Assembly: GCA_964529745.1 (NCBI GenBank)
Contig: CAZGZR010000034.1
Location: forward strand, 1 to 25,736
DNA: 25,736 nucleotides
Source: RBG-16-57-9 sp964529745
GTDB lineage: Archaea > Thermoproteota > Bathyarchaeia > TCS64
Reading direction: 5' to 3'
Shown piece by piece: positions 1-5,612 of this stretch (position 1 is the stretch's first letter; each line of letters opens with the position of its first letter). The translations under genes and the position numbers were made by a program. The notes beneath the pieces were generated by a model. The model had not been told where the DNA came from. It made no database searches and saw only the letters and a list, made by a program, of their open reading frames with translations.

Positions 1-423
1 GTCCAGCTGGTCGTGTTTATATTCCTGAAGCCGGTGATGGGCAGGCTGTCGGACATTATGGGGAGGAAACCCAAGATAACGGCGGGGATGATCATATGCC
101 TCGTCTCCTTCGTCCTGTACCCCCTGACGGTGGACTTCGTCCTCCTGTGCGGCCTCACCGTGGTGTTCGGCCTCGGGGAGTCCATGGTGACCTCCTCGAC
201 CGCCGCCATGGTGGCCGAGCAGACCAAGGCGAGGGGCTTCGGCACGTCCATGGGGGTCTTCGGGAGCCTCTGGGACATCGGACACGCCTCCGGCCCCATA
301 CTGACCGGCCTGCTTTTATCTAGGCTGGACTACGTCCAAGCGTTCGGGGTCATCTCGCTGATCCTCCTCGCCGCGACGGCTCTTTTCCAGCTCTTCGTCA
401 GGACAGCTCCGAAGGCAGCCTAG
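1..423 (+). CDS. MFS transporter, C-terminal part (5' end outside window)
   Basis: The reading frame is open from the first base, so the gene starts before the window. About 140 residues are visible. They contain the loop GRLSDIMGRKPK, which matches the major facilitator superfamily motif A (GxLaDrxGrkxxl) between two helices, followed by four to five hydrophobic segments with Gly/Ser-rich helices such as GPILTGLLL. This part is the C-terminal half of a 12-helix secondary transporter in the cytoplasmic membrane. The substrate cannot be told. The stop codon overlaps the stop region of the convergent DUF4443 gene by about 3 nt, so the two transcripts end face to face. The family call is secure; the substrate is unknown. 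Confidence 0.85.
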   Translation, partial: VQLVVFIFLKPVMGRLSDIMGRKPKITAGMIICLVSFVLYPLTVDFVLLCGLTVVFGLGESMVTSSTAAMVAEQTKARGFGTSMGVFGSLWDIGHASGPILTGLLLSRLDYVQAFGVISLILLAATALFQLFVRTAPKAA

Positions 424-1022
424 CTTAGCAGTTCGAGGCCGGCGGCGTAAGCCCCGAGCATGGCCGAGAAGGCGTCGTCGGCGGTTCCTATGACCACGGC
501 GTCGCCGTCCCTAGGCCCCAGCCCCATTATGGACTCGGCCACTGGTTCCTCTACGGCGTCAGGCAGAGCCGGGACCTTGAAGCCTCCGTTCACGTAGACC
601 AGCGTGGTGGCGCCGGACGCGCCGGAGATCAGGGCGTGGTCCCTCTGCTCAACGCCCAACCTCACCTTCTGGGCGCCGCCGGCGACGAGCACTGCGTGGT
701 TGAACTCCCCCACAGTCAGATGGCTCCTCGGGACGGGTCTGCCTCTAATGCATTCTGCTAGCTCCACCAATAAGCCCTCGCCCTCGGCGGTCAACTCCAC
801 GCCTCGACGGGTGGAAGAGACGAGGCCCTCCTCGGTTAGTCTCCTCAAGAGGTTCCTGACGGTGCCTTCGCCGAGGCGGAGGTCGGCAGAGAGCTGCTTC
901 CTGCCGGGGCTCCTCTCCTTTATGAAAAGCAAGGCGATCAGAGCGTGGGCGGGGGTGAACTCGGGCGCCCTGCCCGGCGCCATCTTCCCGGAAAGAGAGT
1001 ATAAGGTCTCTACGGGCTTCAC
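420..1022 (-). CDS. Winged-helix transcriptional regulator, DUF4443 family
   Basis: 200 aa from a GTG start. Residues about 20-80 form a winged helix: a helix with FIKERSPGRKQLSADL, a recognition-type helix GEGTVRNLLRRLTEEGLV, then a short wing ending in VELTAEGEGLL. The C-terminal 110 residues resemble the archaeal DUF4443 domain, alternating beta strands with small-residue turns, possibly a ligand-sensing part. A TATA-like stretch (taaagctt, about 1048-1058) lies about 27 nt before the GTG, so the mRNA is probably leaderless. The promoter overlaps the end of the DUF4430 gene. Its position next to an uptake gene pair with an inverted-repeat operator makes it a candidate regulator of that pair, which is inference only. 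Confidence 0.65.
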   Translation of the reverse strand: MKPVETLYSLSGKMAPGRAPEFTPAHALIALLFIKERSPGRKQLSADLRLGEGTVRNLLRRLTEEGLVSSTRRGVELTAEGEGLLVELAECIRGRPVPRSHLTVGEFNHAVLVAGGAQKVRLGVEQRDHALISGASGATTLVYVNGGFKVPALPDAVEEPVAESIMGLGPRDGDAVVIGTADDAFSAMLGAYAAGLELLS

Positions 1023-1053
1023 GTTCTCTGGTACACCCGCCCCCGGTTAAGCT

Positions 1054-1497
1054 TTATGAGAACCCGGCGTAGGTCCACGCCACCGCGTCGCCGTCGTGGA
1101 GCCTCCACTGGTCGGCGCCCACCGTGCCTGACTGCCAGCCATCGTCGTAGTAGCTCCAGAGCCAGTACTTGTCCGGGTCGCCGCCGACGCCGTTCAACGT
1201 GTTCACGAAGACGCCGAACCCGTATATCGTGTAGTCCATCTCGGCGACGCGCAGCGTGGCGTTCAGCAGGGACTCGCCCGCCCCTATCCTCGTGCCGTTG
1301 AACCACGCCACGGTGCCGTTCCCGTATTCTATCTTGATGTCAACGGTGGCTGTGAACTCCTTCAGCTCGTTTAGTGTTCTCTCGTACTCGGTCTCAAGGG
1401 CGTTCACACGGTTGTTCAGGTAGAGGGCGCCGGCGCCCGCCGCTATAGTGGTGCATAGTAGGAGGGCCGCGGCCCACTTGTAGGTTGAGTCACTCAT
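1054..1497 (-). CDS. Membrane-anchored DUF4430 domain protein
   Basis: 147 aa. Residues about 7-27 are a single hydrophobic segment, a signal anchor or uncleaved signal peptide (WAAALLLCTTIAAGAGALYL). A short coiled-coil-like linker (VNALETEYERTLNELKEF) follows, then an outside domain of about 95 residues. That domain has the DUF4430 pattern: a strand ending in the YWLWSYYDDGW aromatic core, then WRLHDGDAVAWTY close to the C terminus. DUF4430 is related to the C-terminal domain of cobalamin-binding transcobalamin-type proteins. The ATG lies inside the end of the upstream ECF S-component gene (8-nt overlap, ATGAGTGA), so the two are almost certainly co-translated. It probably presents a ligand to that transporter; the ligand (cobalamin or another) is not shown by the sequence. 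Confidence 0.75.
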   Translation of the reverse strand: MSDSTYKWAAALLLCTTIAAGAGALYLNNRVNALETEYERTLNELKEFTATVDIKIEYGNGTVAWFNGTRIGAGESLLNATLRVAEMDYTIYGFGVFVNTLNGVGGDPDKYWLWSYYDDGWQSGTVGADQWRLHDGDAVAWTYAGFS

Positions 1498-2035
1498 CAA
1501 TGTTCATCGTTCTCCCGATGGCTCGAAGTAGTGGGGGCAGCCCCACTGCGAAGAAGATCGCGTTGCTCGCCTCGTGCATGAGGGCGAATGGTATGCCGCT
1601 GATCAAGGCTACGGACACGGGGATGCCGGCTACGTAGGCCGAGACAACGTTGGTAAACGCATCATAGACGAAGGTGAGCAGGAACCCTGCTACGCCTAGG
1701 CGGATGTCAGGTCCCCAGCCCGGCTCCACCCTCAGGCCGTCCCGTAGGAAGCCGCCGGCGACGCCATAGAGTATCTCACCGGTTATCGTGGCGGCGAGCG
1801 TCACCAGGTTCACTCCGAACGGGTTCAGGGTGCCGTACACCAGCCAGATGAGGGCCCCCAGCGTCGCGCCGAACCCCGAGCCGTACAGGTACCCGCCCGT
1901 GAACACGATGAGGTCCATGAACTTGACGTTGACCACCCCTATGAGCAGGTAGTTGGTGGCTATCGCCGCCGCCGCCATGACGGCGAGCATAGACGCCTTC
2001 CTCGCGGGGGTCAGCCCGTTCCCCTTCAAGCCCAT
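1490..2035 (-). CDS. ECF transporter S component (substrate-binding membrane subunit)
   Basis: 181 aa. After a short basic N terminus (MGLKGNGLTPARKAS) come about five to six hydrophobic segments, with GGYLYGSGFGATLGALIWLVYG and ATITGEILYGVAGGFL, typical of the ECF-type S component fold that binds a vitamin or metal in the membrane. The open frame continues upstream to 2299, but that part is antisense to the metallopeptidase gene and has no coding character. The ATG at 2035 is supported by a TATA-like element (aaagcttatt in the minus sense, about 2060-2070) at the leaderless distance. No ATPase (EcfA) or EcfT gene is in the window, so it must use shared energising subunits. It forms an operon with the DUF4430 gene. 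Confidence 0.7.
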   Translation of the reverse strand: MGLKGNGLTPARKASMLAVMAAAAIATNYLLIGVVNVKFMDLIVFTGGYLYGSGFGATLGALIWLVYGTLNPFGVNLVTLAATITGEILYGVAGGFLRDGLRVEPGWGPDIRLGVAGFLLTFVYDAFTNVVSAYVAGIPVSVALISGIPFALMHEASNAIFFAVGLPPLLRAIGRTMNIDE

Positions 2036-2039
2036 GCAT

Positions 2040-2062
2040 ATTGGATGGACCATCCATCCAAT
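2040..2062. promoter_or_regulatory. Perfect 9-bp inverted repeat in the ECF promoter (probable operator)
   Basis: ATTGGATGG, a 5-nt spacer ACCAT, then CCATCCAAT: both arms match exactly. The element lies between the TATA-like box (about 2060-2070) and the ATG at 2035 of the minus-strand ECF S-component gene. It therefore covers the expected transcription start, where a bound protein would block RNA polymerase. A dimeric winged-helix repressor is a natural binder. It also lies about 50-70 nt upstream of the divergent metallopeptidase start, so it could affect both genes. Confidence 0.6.
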
Positions 2063-2108
2063 AAGCTTTTCCGCTGAGCTTTTACACAACCGAAGCGAAA
2101 ACAACCCC

Positions 2109-2507
2109 GTGATCGAGTACTTCGACGCCCCCGACATCAAGAAACGCGTACGGGAGATACTGGATGTGCTGCGCTTCGACCACGTGGACCCGGAGCGGCT
2201 GCACTGCGTCAGGAGCAGGGGCAGCAAGGCCAGGAACACCATAGCCAGGATACATGGCCTCGGCAGGATATGGCAGGAGACCCTAGGCATGGAGCCCACC
2301 TACATCCTGGAGGTCATACACGAGCAGTTTGACTACTACCCTAGGGAGGCTCAGGACAGGACGCTGATACACGAGCTCATGCACGTCCCCCAGGGATTCC
2401 GCGGAGGCTTTAGGCACCACGGCGACCACGTCACCCCGGAGAACGTTGATACATGGTACAGGCGATACCTGCAAAGGCGTAGGGACCTGGGGCTGGACAA
2501 GGTATAA
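2109..2507 (+). CDS. Putative zinc metallopeptidase, HELMH type
   Basis: 132 aa from GTG 2109. Residues 88-92 are HELMH, the HExxH zinc motif with Glu89 as general base. A glycine-rich stretch (PQGFRGGF) and then His103, His104 and His107 follow, candidates for the third zinc ligand. This layout is that of the small archaeal and phage putative metallopeptidase family; the natural substrate is unknown. The frame is open from 1953, but the first 50 codons lie over the divergent promoter. A TATA-like CTTTTACA at about 2076-2083 lies the leaderless distance before GTG 2109, which decided the start. Its last codons (gtataa) double as the likely TATA box of the ubiquitin-like gene. Confidence 0.65.
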   Translation: MIEYFDAPDIKKRVREILDVLRFDHVDPERLHCVRSRGSKARNTIARIHGLGRIWQETLGMEPTYILEVIHEQFDYYPREAQDRTLIHELMHVPQGFRGGFRHHGDHVTPENVDTWYRRYLQRRRDLGLDKV

Positions 2508-2532
2508 GCCACGCCTCGATAAGGTTCACCTG

Positions 2533-2733
2533 ATGTACCCGAGCCTCACAGTCAGGTTCGTCGAGGAGCCCACCACCCTCAAGGAGTTCATGGCGACCCT
2601 GGGGAAGGATACGCTGTACGCATACGACAGACGCGTCGTCGGAGTCCTCGTAAACGATAGGAGGCTCTGGGACTCCGCGAAGCTTAAACCCGGGGACAGG
2701 GTCGTCGTCTTCCCCGTCATAGTGGGTGGATGA
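2533..2733 (+). CDS. MoaD/ThiS-like ubiquitin-fold protein with C-terminal Gly-Gly
   Basis: 66 aa. The N terminus SLTVRFVEEPTTLKEFM and the end KLKPGDRVVVFPVIVGG are the hallmarks of beta-grasp sulfur carriers and small archaeal modifier proteins (SAMPs). A LxxLKPGD(R/E)V strand leads to a mobile tail ending exactly in Gly-Gly. In this family an E1-like enzyme adenylates the last Gly, which then becomes a thiocarboxylate for molybdopterin, thiamin or tRNA thiolation, or is joined to protein lysines. The ATG at 2533 is about 27 nt after the tataag overlapping the previous stop codon, so a leaderless start is likely. Its 3' end overlaps the convergent PAP2 gene by 17 nt. No MoaE gene is adjacent. 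Carrier, modifier and dual roles are all open. Confidence 0.8.
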   Translation: MYPSLTVRFVEEPTTLKEFMATLGKDTLYAYDRRVVGVLVNDRRLWDSAKLKPGDRVVVFPVIVGG

Positions 2734-3316
2734 GCATGGGGTAGAGCTCCAGCTGGGCCAGCGTAAGCAACACGGTCAACAGGATACCCCATGCAACCTG
2801 CCCTACCGTGTGCATCCTCAGCTGGAGCCTAGCCCACCCCACAACAACCAGTATCAGCGTGAAGGGCCAGAGCCTCACGCCGTACTGGTGGACGAGGAAG
2901 GTGGCGGGCCCCGCGACGCCTGAGGCGTGGATGCTGATCTTGTACCGTAGGGTGACGATCATCATGAAGACGCTGTTCACGAGGTAGCAGGCCATGAGGT
3001 AGACCATGGCGGCTGGCGCCTCGAGGTACGTGAGGGCCAGCGTGCCCAGCACGTAGCTGGATATCGCCCCGAGGAAGGGCTTGGTCCTCTCGTCCCTCTC
3101 GTTGACCATCATCTCCGTCACTATGCCGCTCCGCCTCTGGAAGAATATGATCAAGATAGGCAGGACGCCCGAGAAGAAGATCGCCGCCACTAGAACCGAG
3201 GGAGCGGGCCCCACAGGGTCCGTGAGGTAGATGTAGATGAACGTAGCCACGGCGAGAAGCGGCGCGTTCATCAGGAGGGTGACGGCCTTCGCCAAGGACT
3301 CCCTTTTACCCATCAC
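2717..3316 (-). CDS. PAP2-like membrane phosphatase family protein
   Basis: 199 aa with about five to six hydrophobic segments. The NERDERTKPF loop, the SIHASGVAG segment and the later GWARLQLRMHTVGQVAWG segment line up with the three conserved blocks of type 2 phosphatidate phosphatases (KxxxxxxRP, PSGH, SRxxxxxHxxxD). They match the divergent subfamily in which PSGH is replaced by HAxG. The His of RMHTVGQV would be the phosphorylated nucleophile; the final Asp is replaced by Gly/Trp surroundings. The likely role is hydrolysis of a lipid or isoprenoid phosphate at the membrane, but with degenerate motifs activity is uncertain. It lies between the ubiquitin-like gene (convergent) and the JAMM gene (same strand, 27-nt gap), so it may share the JAMM transcript. 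Confidence 0.6.
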   Translation of the reverse strand: MMGKRESLAKAVTLLMNAPLLAVATFIYIYLTDPVGPAPSVLVAAIFFSGVLPILIIFFQRRSGIVTEMMVNERDERTKPFLGAISSYVLGTLALTYLEAPAAMVYLMACYLVNSVFMMIVTLRYKISIHASGVAGPATFLVHQYGVRLWPFTLILVVVGWARLQLRMHTVGQVAWGILLTVLLTLAQLELYPMLIHPL

Positions 3317-3343
3317 GGATGCCTCGCGGAATGATCAACATAT

Positions 3344-3721
3344 TCACTCTCTAGCGATATATACCTCTTGTTCCTCCCCGCCCCTGCCGTAGGCCCGCAC
3401 GGCATCAAGGGTGAACGGGGGGCCAAGGATCACCATCACCCGCCCGTAGAAGTTGTGGAGGTCCCCCACCGAGGGCCTGAGGTTCCCCGAGGGGTGGCTG
3501 TGAGCGGTCCCCACTATGGTGAAGTCTATGGGCAGCATATGGGTCGGGAACGAGGCGAAGCCCCTGCCTCCTGTGCCGAAGGGTGGGAAAAGGTACTCGG
3601 TGACCGTTATCTCGTCGCCCTTCCTTTTTCCCCGGAGGAGCAGTATAACCTCCCGTGGGTGGACGTCTCGGGCCATGTCCATCATGTTTAGTAGGAGTCC
3701 CTCCGGCACCACGATCCGCAT
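3344..3721 (-). CDS. JAMM/MPN+ metalloprotease (desampylase/deubiquitinase type)
   Basis: 125 aa, the length of a bare JAMM domain such as archaeal HvJAMM1. The full catalytic signature is present: Glu24 (HPREVILLLRG), then HSHPSGNLRPSVGD with zinc ligands His74, His76 and Asp87 and Ser84 (H-x-H-x7-S-x2-D). Enzymes of this family cleave isopeptide or linear bonds after the C-terminal Gly of ubiquitin-like proteins, including SAMPs. The ubiquitin-like Gly-Gly gene is under 1 kb away. ATG 3721 was chosen over GTG 3730 because AGGTG lies just upstream and a TATA-like tttatttaa lies about 22-25 nt upstream. The 52-nt gap to the divergent HAD gene holds both promoters. Confidence 0.85.
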   Translation of the reverse strand: MRIVVPEGLLLNMMDMARDVHPREVILLLRGKRKGDEITVTEYLFPPFGTGGRGFASFPTHMLPIDFTIVGTAHSHPSGNLRPSVGDLHNFYGRVMVILGPPFTLDAVRAYGRGGEEQEVYIARE

Positions 3722-3737
3722 ACACCACACCTATGCG

Positions 3738-3750
3738 GCGGTTAAATAAA
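3738..3750. promoter_or_regulatory. Shared AT-rich core promoter of divergent JAMM and HAD genes
   Basis: The stretch ggttaaataaagc reads as a TATA-like box in both directions. It is about 25-28 nt from the HAD ATG (3774) and about 22 nt from the JAMM ATG (3721), which fits leaderless transcription both ways. It is the only AT-rich run in the 52-nt gap. Confidence 0.5.
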
Positions 3751-3773
3751 GCCATGGCTATATCGTTTGTCTG

Positions 3774-4484
3774 ATGATCACCACGGTCCTCATGGACTAC
3801 GACAGCACCATCCACGACATGGACGGCGTCATGGAGCGCAGCCTCGACGGCGTCCTAGGCTACACCGGCGAAGAACTCTACAACACGTGGGTCTACGACA
3901 TCCACCGCGCCCTCATCCACCAGAGATACATAGACCGCCACGACGACCTCATGTTCCACTGCACCCTGCTCTTCGACCACCTCGAGCTGCCCTTCGACAA
4001 CGAGGCGGCCGACCTCATCTGCGCAAAGTTCGAGGAAGCCCGGGAATCGGCGAAGAAGAACCCCATCTACTACCCCGACGCCGTCCCCGCACTCGAAGCC
4101 CTCAAGGAAATGGGCCTTACCCTCTGCCTCAGCACTGGCTACGGGGCAGGCCAGAAAGCCAAGACCCTGGAGCTCAGGACCGGAAAAAAGTTCTTCAGTC
4201 ACACGTTCAGCGAGAAGACGCTGGGGGTGCTGAAGACCGAGCCGGAGTACTACAGGAAGGCTCTTAGGCTGGCCAAGGCTAGGCCCGTGGAGACGGTGAG
4301 CGTCGGCGACACCCCGCTCAGCGACATAAGGCCGGCCAAGCTGGTGGGCATCAAGACCATATGGGTCAACAGGAACCAGGAGCCCAGGCCGACGGAGGCT
4401 GACCAGATCGCCGACTACGAGACCAAGGGCCTCGGGAAGGTCGTTGAGATGATAAGGAAGCTGACACCCGGCCGTGCAACATGA
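3774..4484 (+). CDS. HAD-superfamily hydrolase
   Basis: 236 aa. Motif I is DYDST at 8-12 (Asp8 nucleophile, Asp10 acid/base), motif II is ST at 120-121, the motif III lysine is Lys154 (GVLKTEP), and motif IV is GDTPLSD at 178-184. A helical C1-type cap occupies residues 13-100. This is a complete phosphatase or dehalogenase-like HAD enzyme of the phosphoglycolate-phosphatase/REG-2 style; the substrate is unknown. The ATG is set by the TATA-like box 26 nt upstream. Codon use changes within the gene: up to about 4140 it prefers CTC, GTC and CGC, after about 4190 it prefers CTG, GTG and AGG. A T8 run follows 20 nt after the stop. Confidence 0.8.
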   Translation: MITTVLMDYDSTIHDMDGVMERSLDGVLGYTGEELYNTWVYDIHRALIHQRYIDRHDDLMFHCTLLFDHLELPFDNEAADLICAKFEEARESAKKNPIYYPDAVPALEALKEMGLTLCLSTGYGAGQKAKTLELRTGKKFFSHTFSEKTLGVLKTEPEYYRKALRLAKARPVETVSVGDTPLSDIRPAKLVGIKTIWVNRNQEPRPTEADQIADYETKGLGKVVEMIRKLTPGRAT

Positions 4485-4504
4485 TCAATATGCGGTTCGG
4501 CGGC

Positions 4505-4512
4505 TTTTTTTT
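4505..4512 (+). terminator. T8 run, probable terminator of the HAD gene
   Basis: Eight thymines directly after GCGGTTCGGCGGC, 20 nt past the HAD stop codon. Archaeal RNA polymerase terminates at such T-tracts without a hairpin. Confidence 0.55.
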
Positions 4513-4533
4513 ATCCGTTTCCCCGAGTTTCAC

Positions 4534-4650
4534 ATATCTACTTTCATCGATTGATACTTTCTTGTTAATATATTATTTACTCGCATCGATTGATGCTTTT
4601 TCGTTCATCATTTATCTACCTGCATCAATTTATACCTTTTTATAAAACAT
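4534..4650. repeat. Three imperfect 39-bp tandem repeats
   Basis: Copies start at 4534, 4573 and 4612 with an exact 39-nt period. Each has a (T)TATYTAC block, three variable bases, then CATCGATTGATAC (copy 1), CATCGATTGATGC (copy 2) or CATCAATTTATAC (copy 3), then a T-rich run. The core contains the palindrome ATCGAT, and neighbouring copies agree at about 70% of positions. The region is very AT-rich inside a GC-rich genome. Equal spacing suggests a protein-binding array (iteron-like or multi-operator) rather than coding sequence. Confidence 0.7.
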
Positions 4651-4854
4651 ATTAATAAATTCACCCTGTTTTTTATGTTTTCATTATCATTTTTCTCCTG
4701 GTTTACCTAAGTCATCCAACAGTTTACCTTTGTTATACAATTTGTAACACCTAGTTTATGGGGTACAGTAATATAGATCAATGATACATAACACTGCTAG
4801 TGAACAACACATGGCACCAGACAACGGCCACGGGTCGATGGGGGCGGCAACATC
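4651..4854. other. AT-rich intergenic stretch upstream of a small ORF
   Basis: No gene was recognised here. It contains a duplicated octamer GTTTACCT at 4701-4708 and 4722-4729, a TATA-like taatatagat at about 4769-4778, and a 15-codon ORF at 4811-4858 (start MAPDNGHGSMG) whose TGA overlaps the TTG start of the following small ORF. Base composition changes abruptly to GC-rich near 4815. Confidence 0.4.
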
Positions 4855-4959
4855 TTGAACGTTGAACTCGTGAAGGCCCTCAACGTGGCGCTGACGTGGC
4901 TCATGATGATGGGCCCGGTGCTGAAGTGGTGGGCCAAGACGGTCCTAGCAAACAGATAG
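4855..4959 (+). CDS. Possible 34-aa hydrophobic small protein
   Basis: The TTG frame reads a short helix-forming peptide: NVELVKALNVALTWLMMM, then GPVLKWWAKTVLANR and a TAG stop. Almost every third base is G or C, as in the strongly expressed genes around it, although the flanks are very AT-rich. This is the main sign of coding. The middle is a hydrophobic stretch of about 20 residues with a Gly-Pro kink and a basic, Trp-rich end, as in small single-pass or membrane-surface proteins. No family was recognised. The frame is open back to 4804 without an ATG, so the start is uncertain; GTG 4870 is another option. A structured RNA is an alternative. Confidence 0.4.
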   Translation: MNVELVKALNVALTWLMMMGPVLKWWAKTVLANR

Positions 4960-4991
4960 CACGATACCTTTTTCGCCTTCCGGGGGCGGGG

Positions 4992-5567
4992 TCACCCCGC
5001 CCTCGGTTTGCAGATCAACTCGAGGACCCTGGTGTCGAAGAAGCGGTGGGTGTTGCTGGGCAGCAGCACCACGGCGGTATCCGCGCCGCCGCCCGTGCCC
5101 CCTATGGCTATGCACTCCCGGCCGGACTCTATTAGGCCCGCGTCGCAGGCCATGCATGATATCTCCAAAGCGACCTTGACGCCCTGGCTGAACAGCCTGA
5201 GCGTGTTGGCGATGATCTCGTCCACCTGTATGGGCCCGAACCTCTGCTTCACGGCCCTGCCTAGGCCGCCGAAGGCGTGGAGGTGGTAGAAGACCTTGCC
5301 GCCGTTGGACTCTATCTTCTCGCGGTTCTCCTCTATCATCCTGTGCTTGTTGGGCTCCCTGAAGCCCATCATGCCCGCCGAGACCACGAGGTTGTGGCCT
5401 TTGAAGACCTCGGAGGCCAGCGCCCCTGTGTAGCCCGTGTAGCTGGCGACCACGATGTTCCTGATGCCGAGCTCCTCAGCCCTGCTCCTCGCCAACGAGA
5501 GCGTCTCCTCCGTGTTCGTCTTTCCGCGGTTCTCGAAGTAAACCGTCTCCTGTTCCTTGAACGCCAT
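4992..5567 (-). CDS. Pyruvate kinase C-terminal-domain-like protein (COG1751-like)
   Basis: 191 aa. The sequence matches the stand-alone homologues of the pyruvate kinase alpha/beta (C-terminal) domain: TEETLSLARSRAEELGIRNIVVAS near the N terminus, then TGALASEVFKGHNLVVS, and a glycine-rich GGTGGGADTAVVL near the C terminus. The catalytic barrel of pyruvate kinase is absent, so it cannot be a pyruvate kinase; a small-ligand or nucleotide-binding role is likely but unproven. Cys residues in ISCMACDAG are notable. The ATG at 5567 is about 27 nt after a TATA-like actatttta in the 45-nt gap behind atpC, so it probably has its own leaderless promoter although it follows the ATP synthase operon on the same strand. 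Confidence 0.7.
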   Translation of the reverse strand: MAFKEQETVYFENRGKTNTEETLSLARSRAEELGIRNIVVASYTGYTGALASEVFKGHNLVVSAGMMGFREPNKHRMIEENREKIESNGGKVFYHLHAFGGLGRAVKQRFGPIQVDEIIANTLRLFSQGVKVALEISCMACDAGLIESGRECIAIGGTGGGADTAVVLLPSNTHRFFDTRVLELICKPRAG

Positions 5568-5612
5568 CTGGTTTCAAACAATAAGGGGCGTGGGCGGTAA
5601 AATAGTTAATTC

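Noticed and set aside
1953..2108. Upstream 52 codons of the metallopeptidase frame
   Set aside because: They overlap the divergent ECF gene start and its palindrome and precede the likely TATA box; GTG 2109 is better supported.
2036..2299. Upstream extension of the ECF S-component frame
   Set aside because: Antisense to the metallopeptidase, Ser/Arg-rich, and lies upstream of the promoter.
4534..4650. CRISPR array
   Set aside because: The repeats are adjacent imperfect 39-mers without unique spacers of normal length, and no cas genes are present.
4900..4959. C/D-box guide RNA
   Set aside because: ATGATGA (C box) and CTGA (D' box) occur about 11 nt apart, but there is no convincing C' box or final D box; the motifs are explained by Met-Met-Met and Leu-Lys codons of the small ORF.
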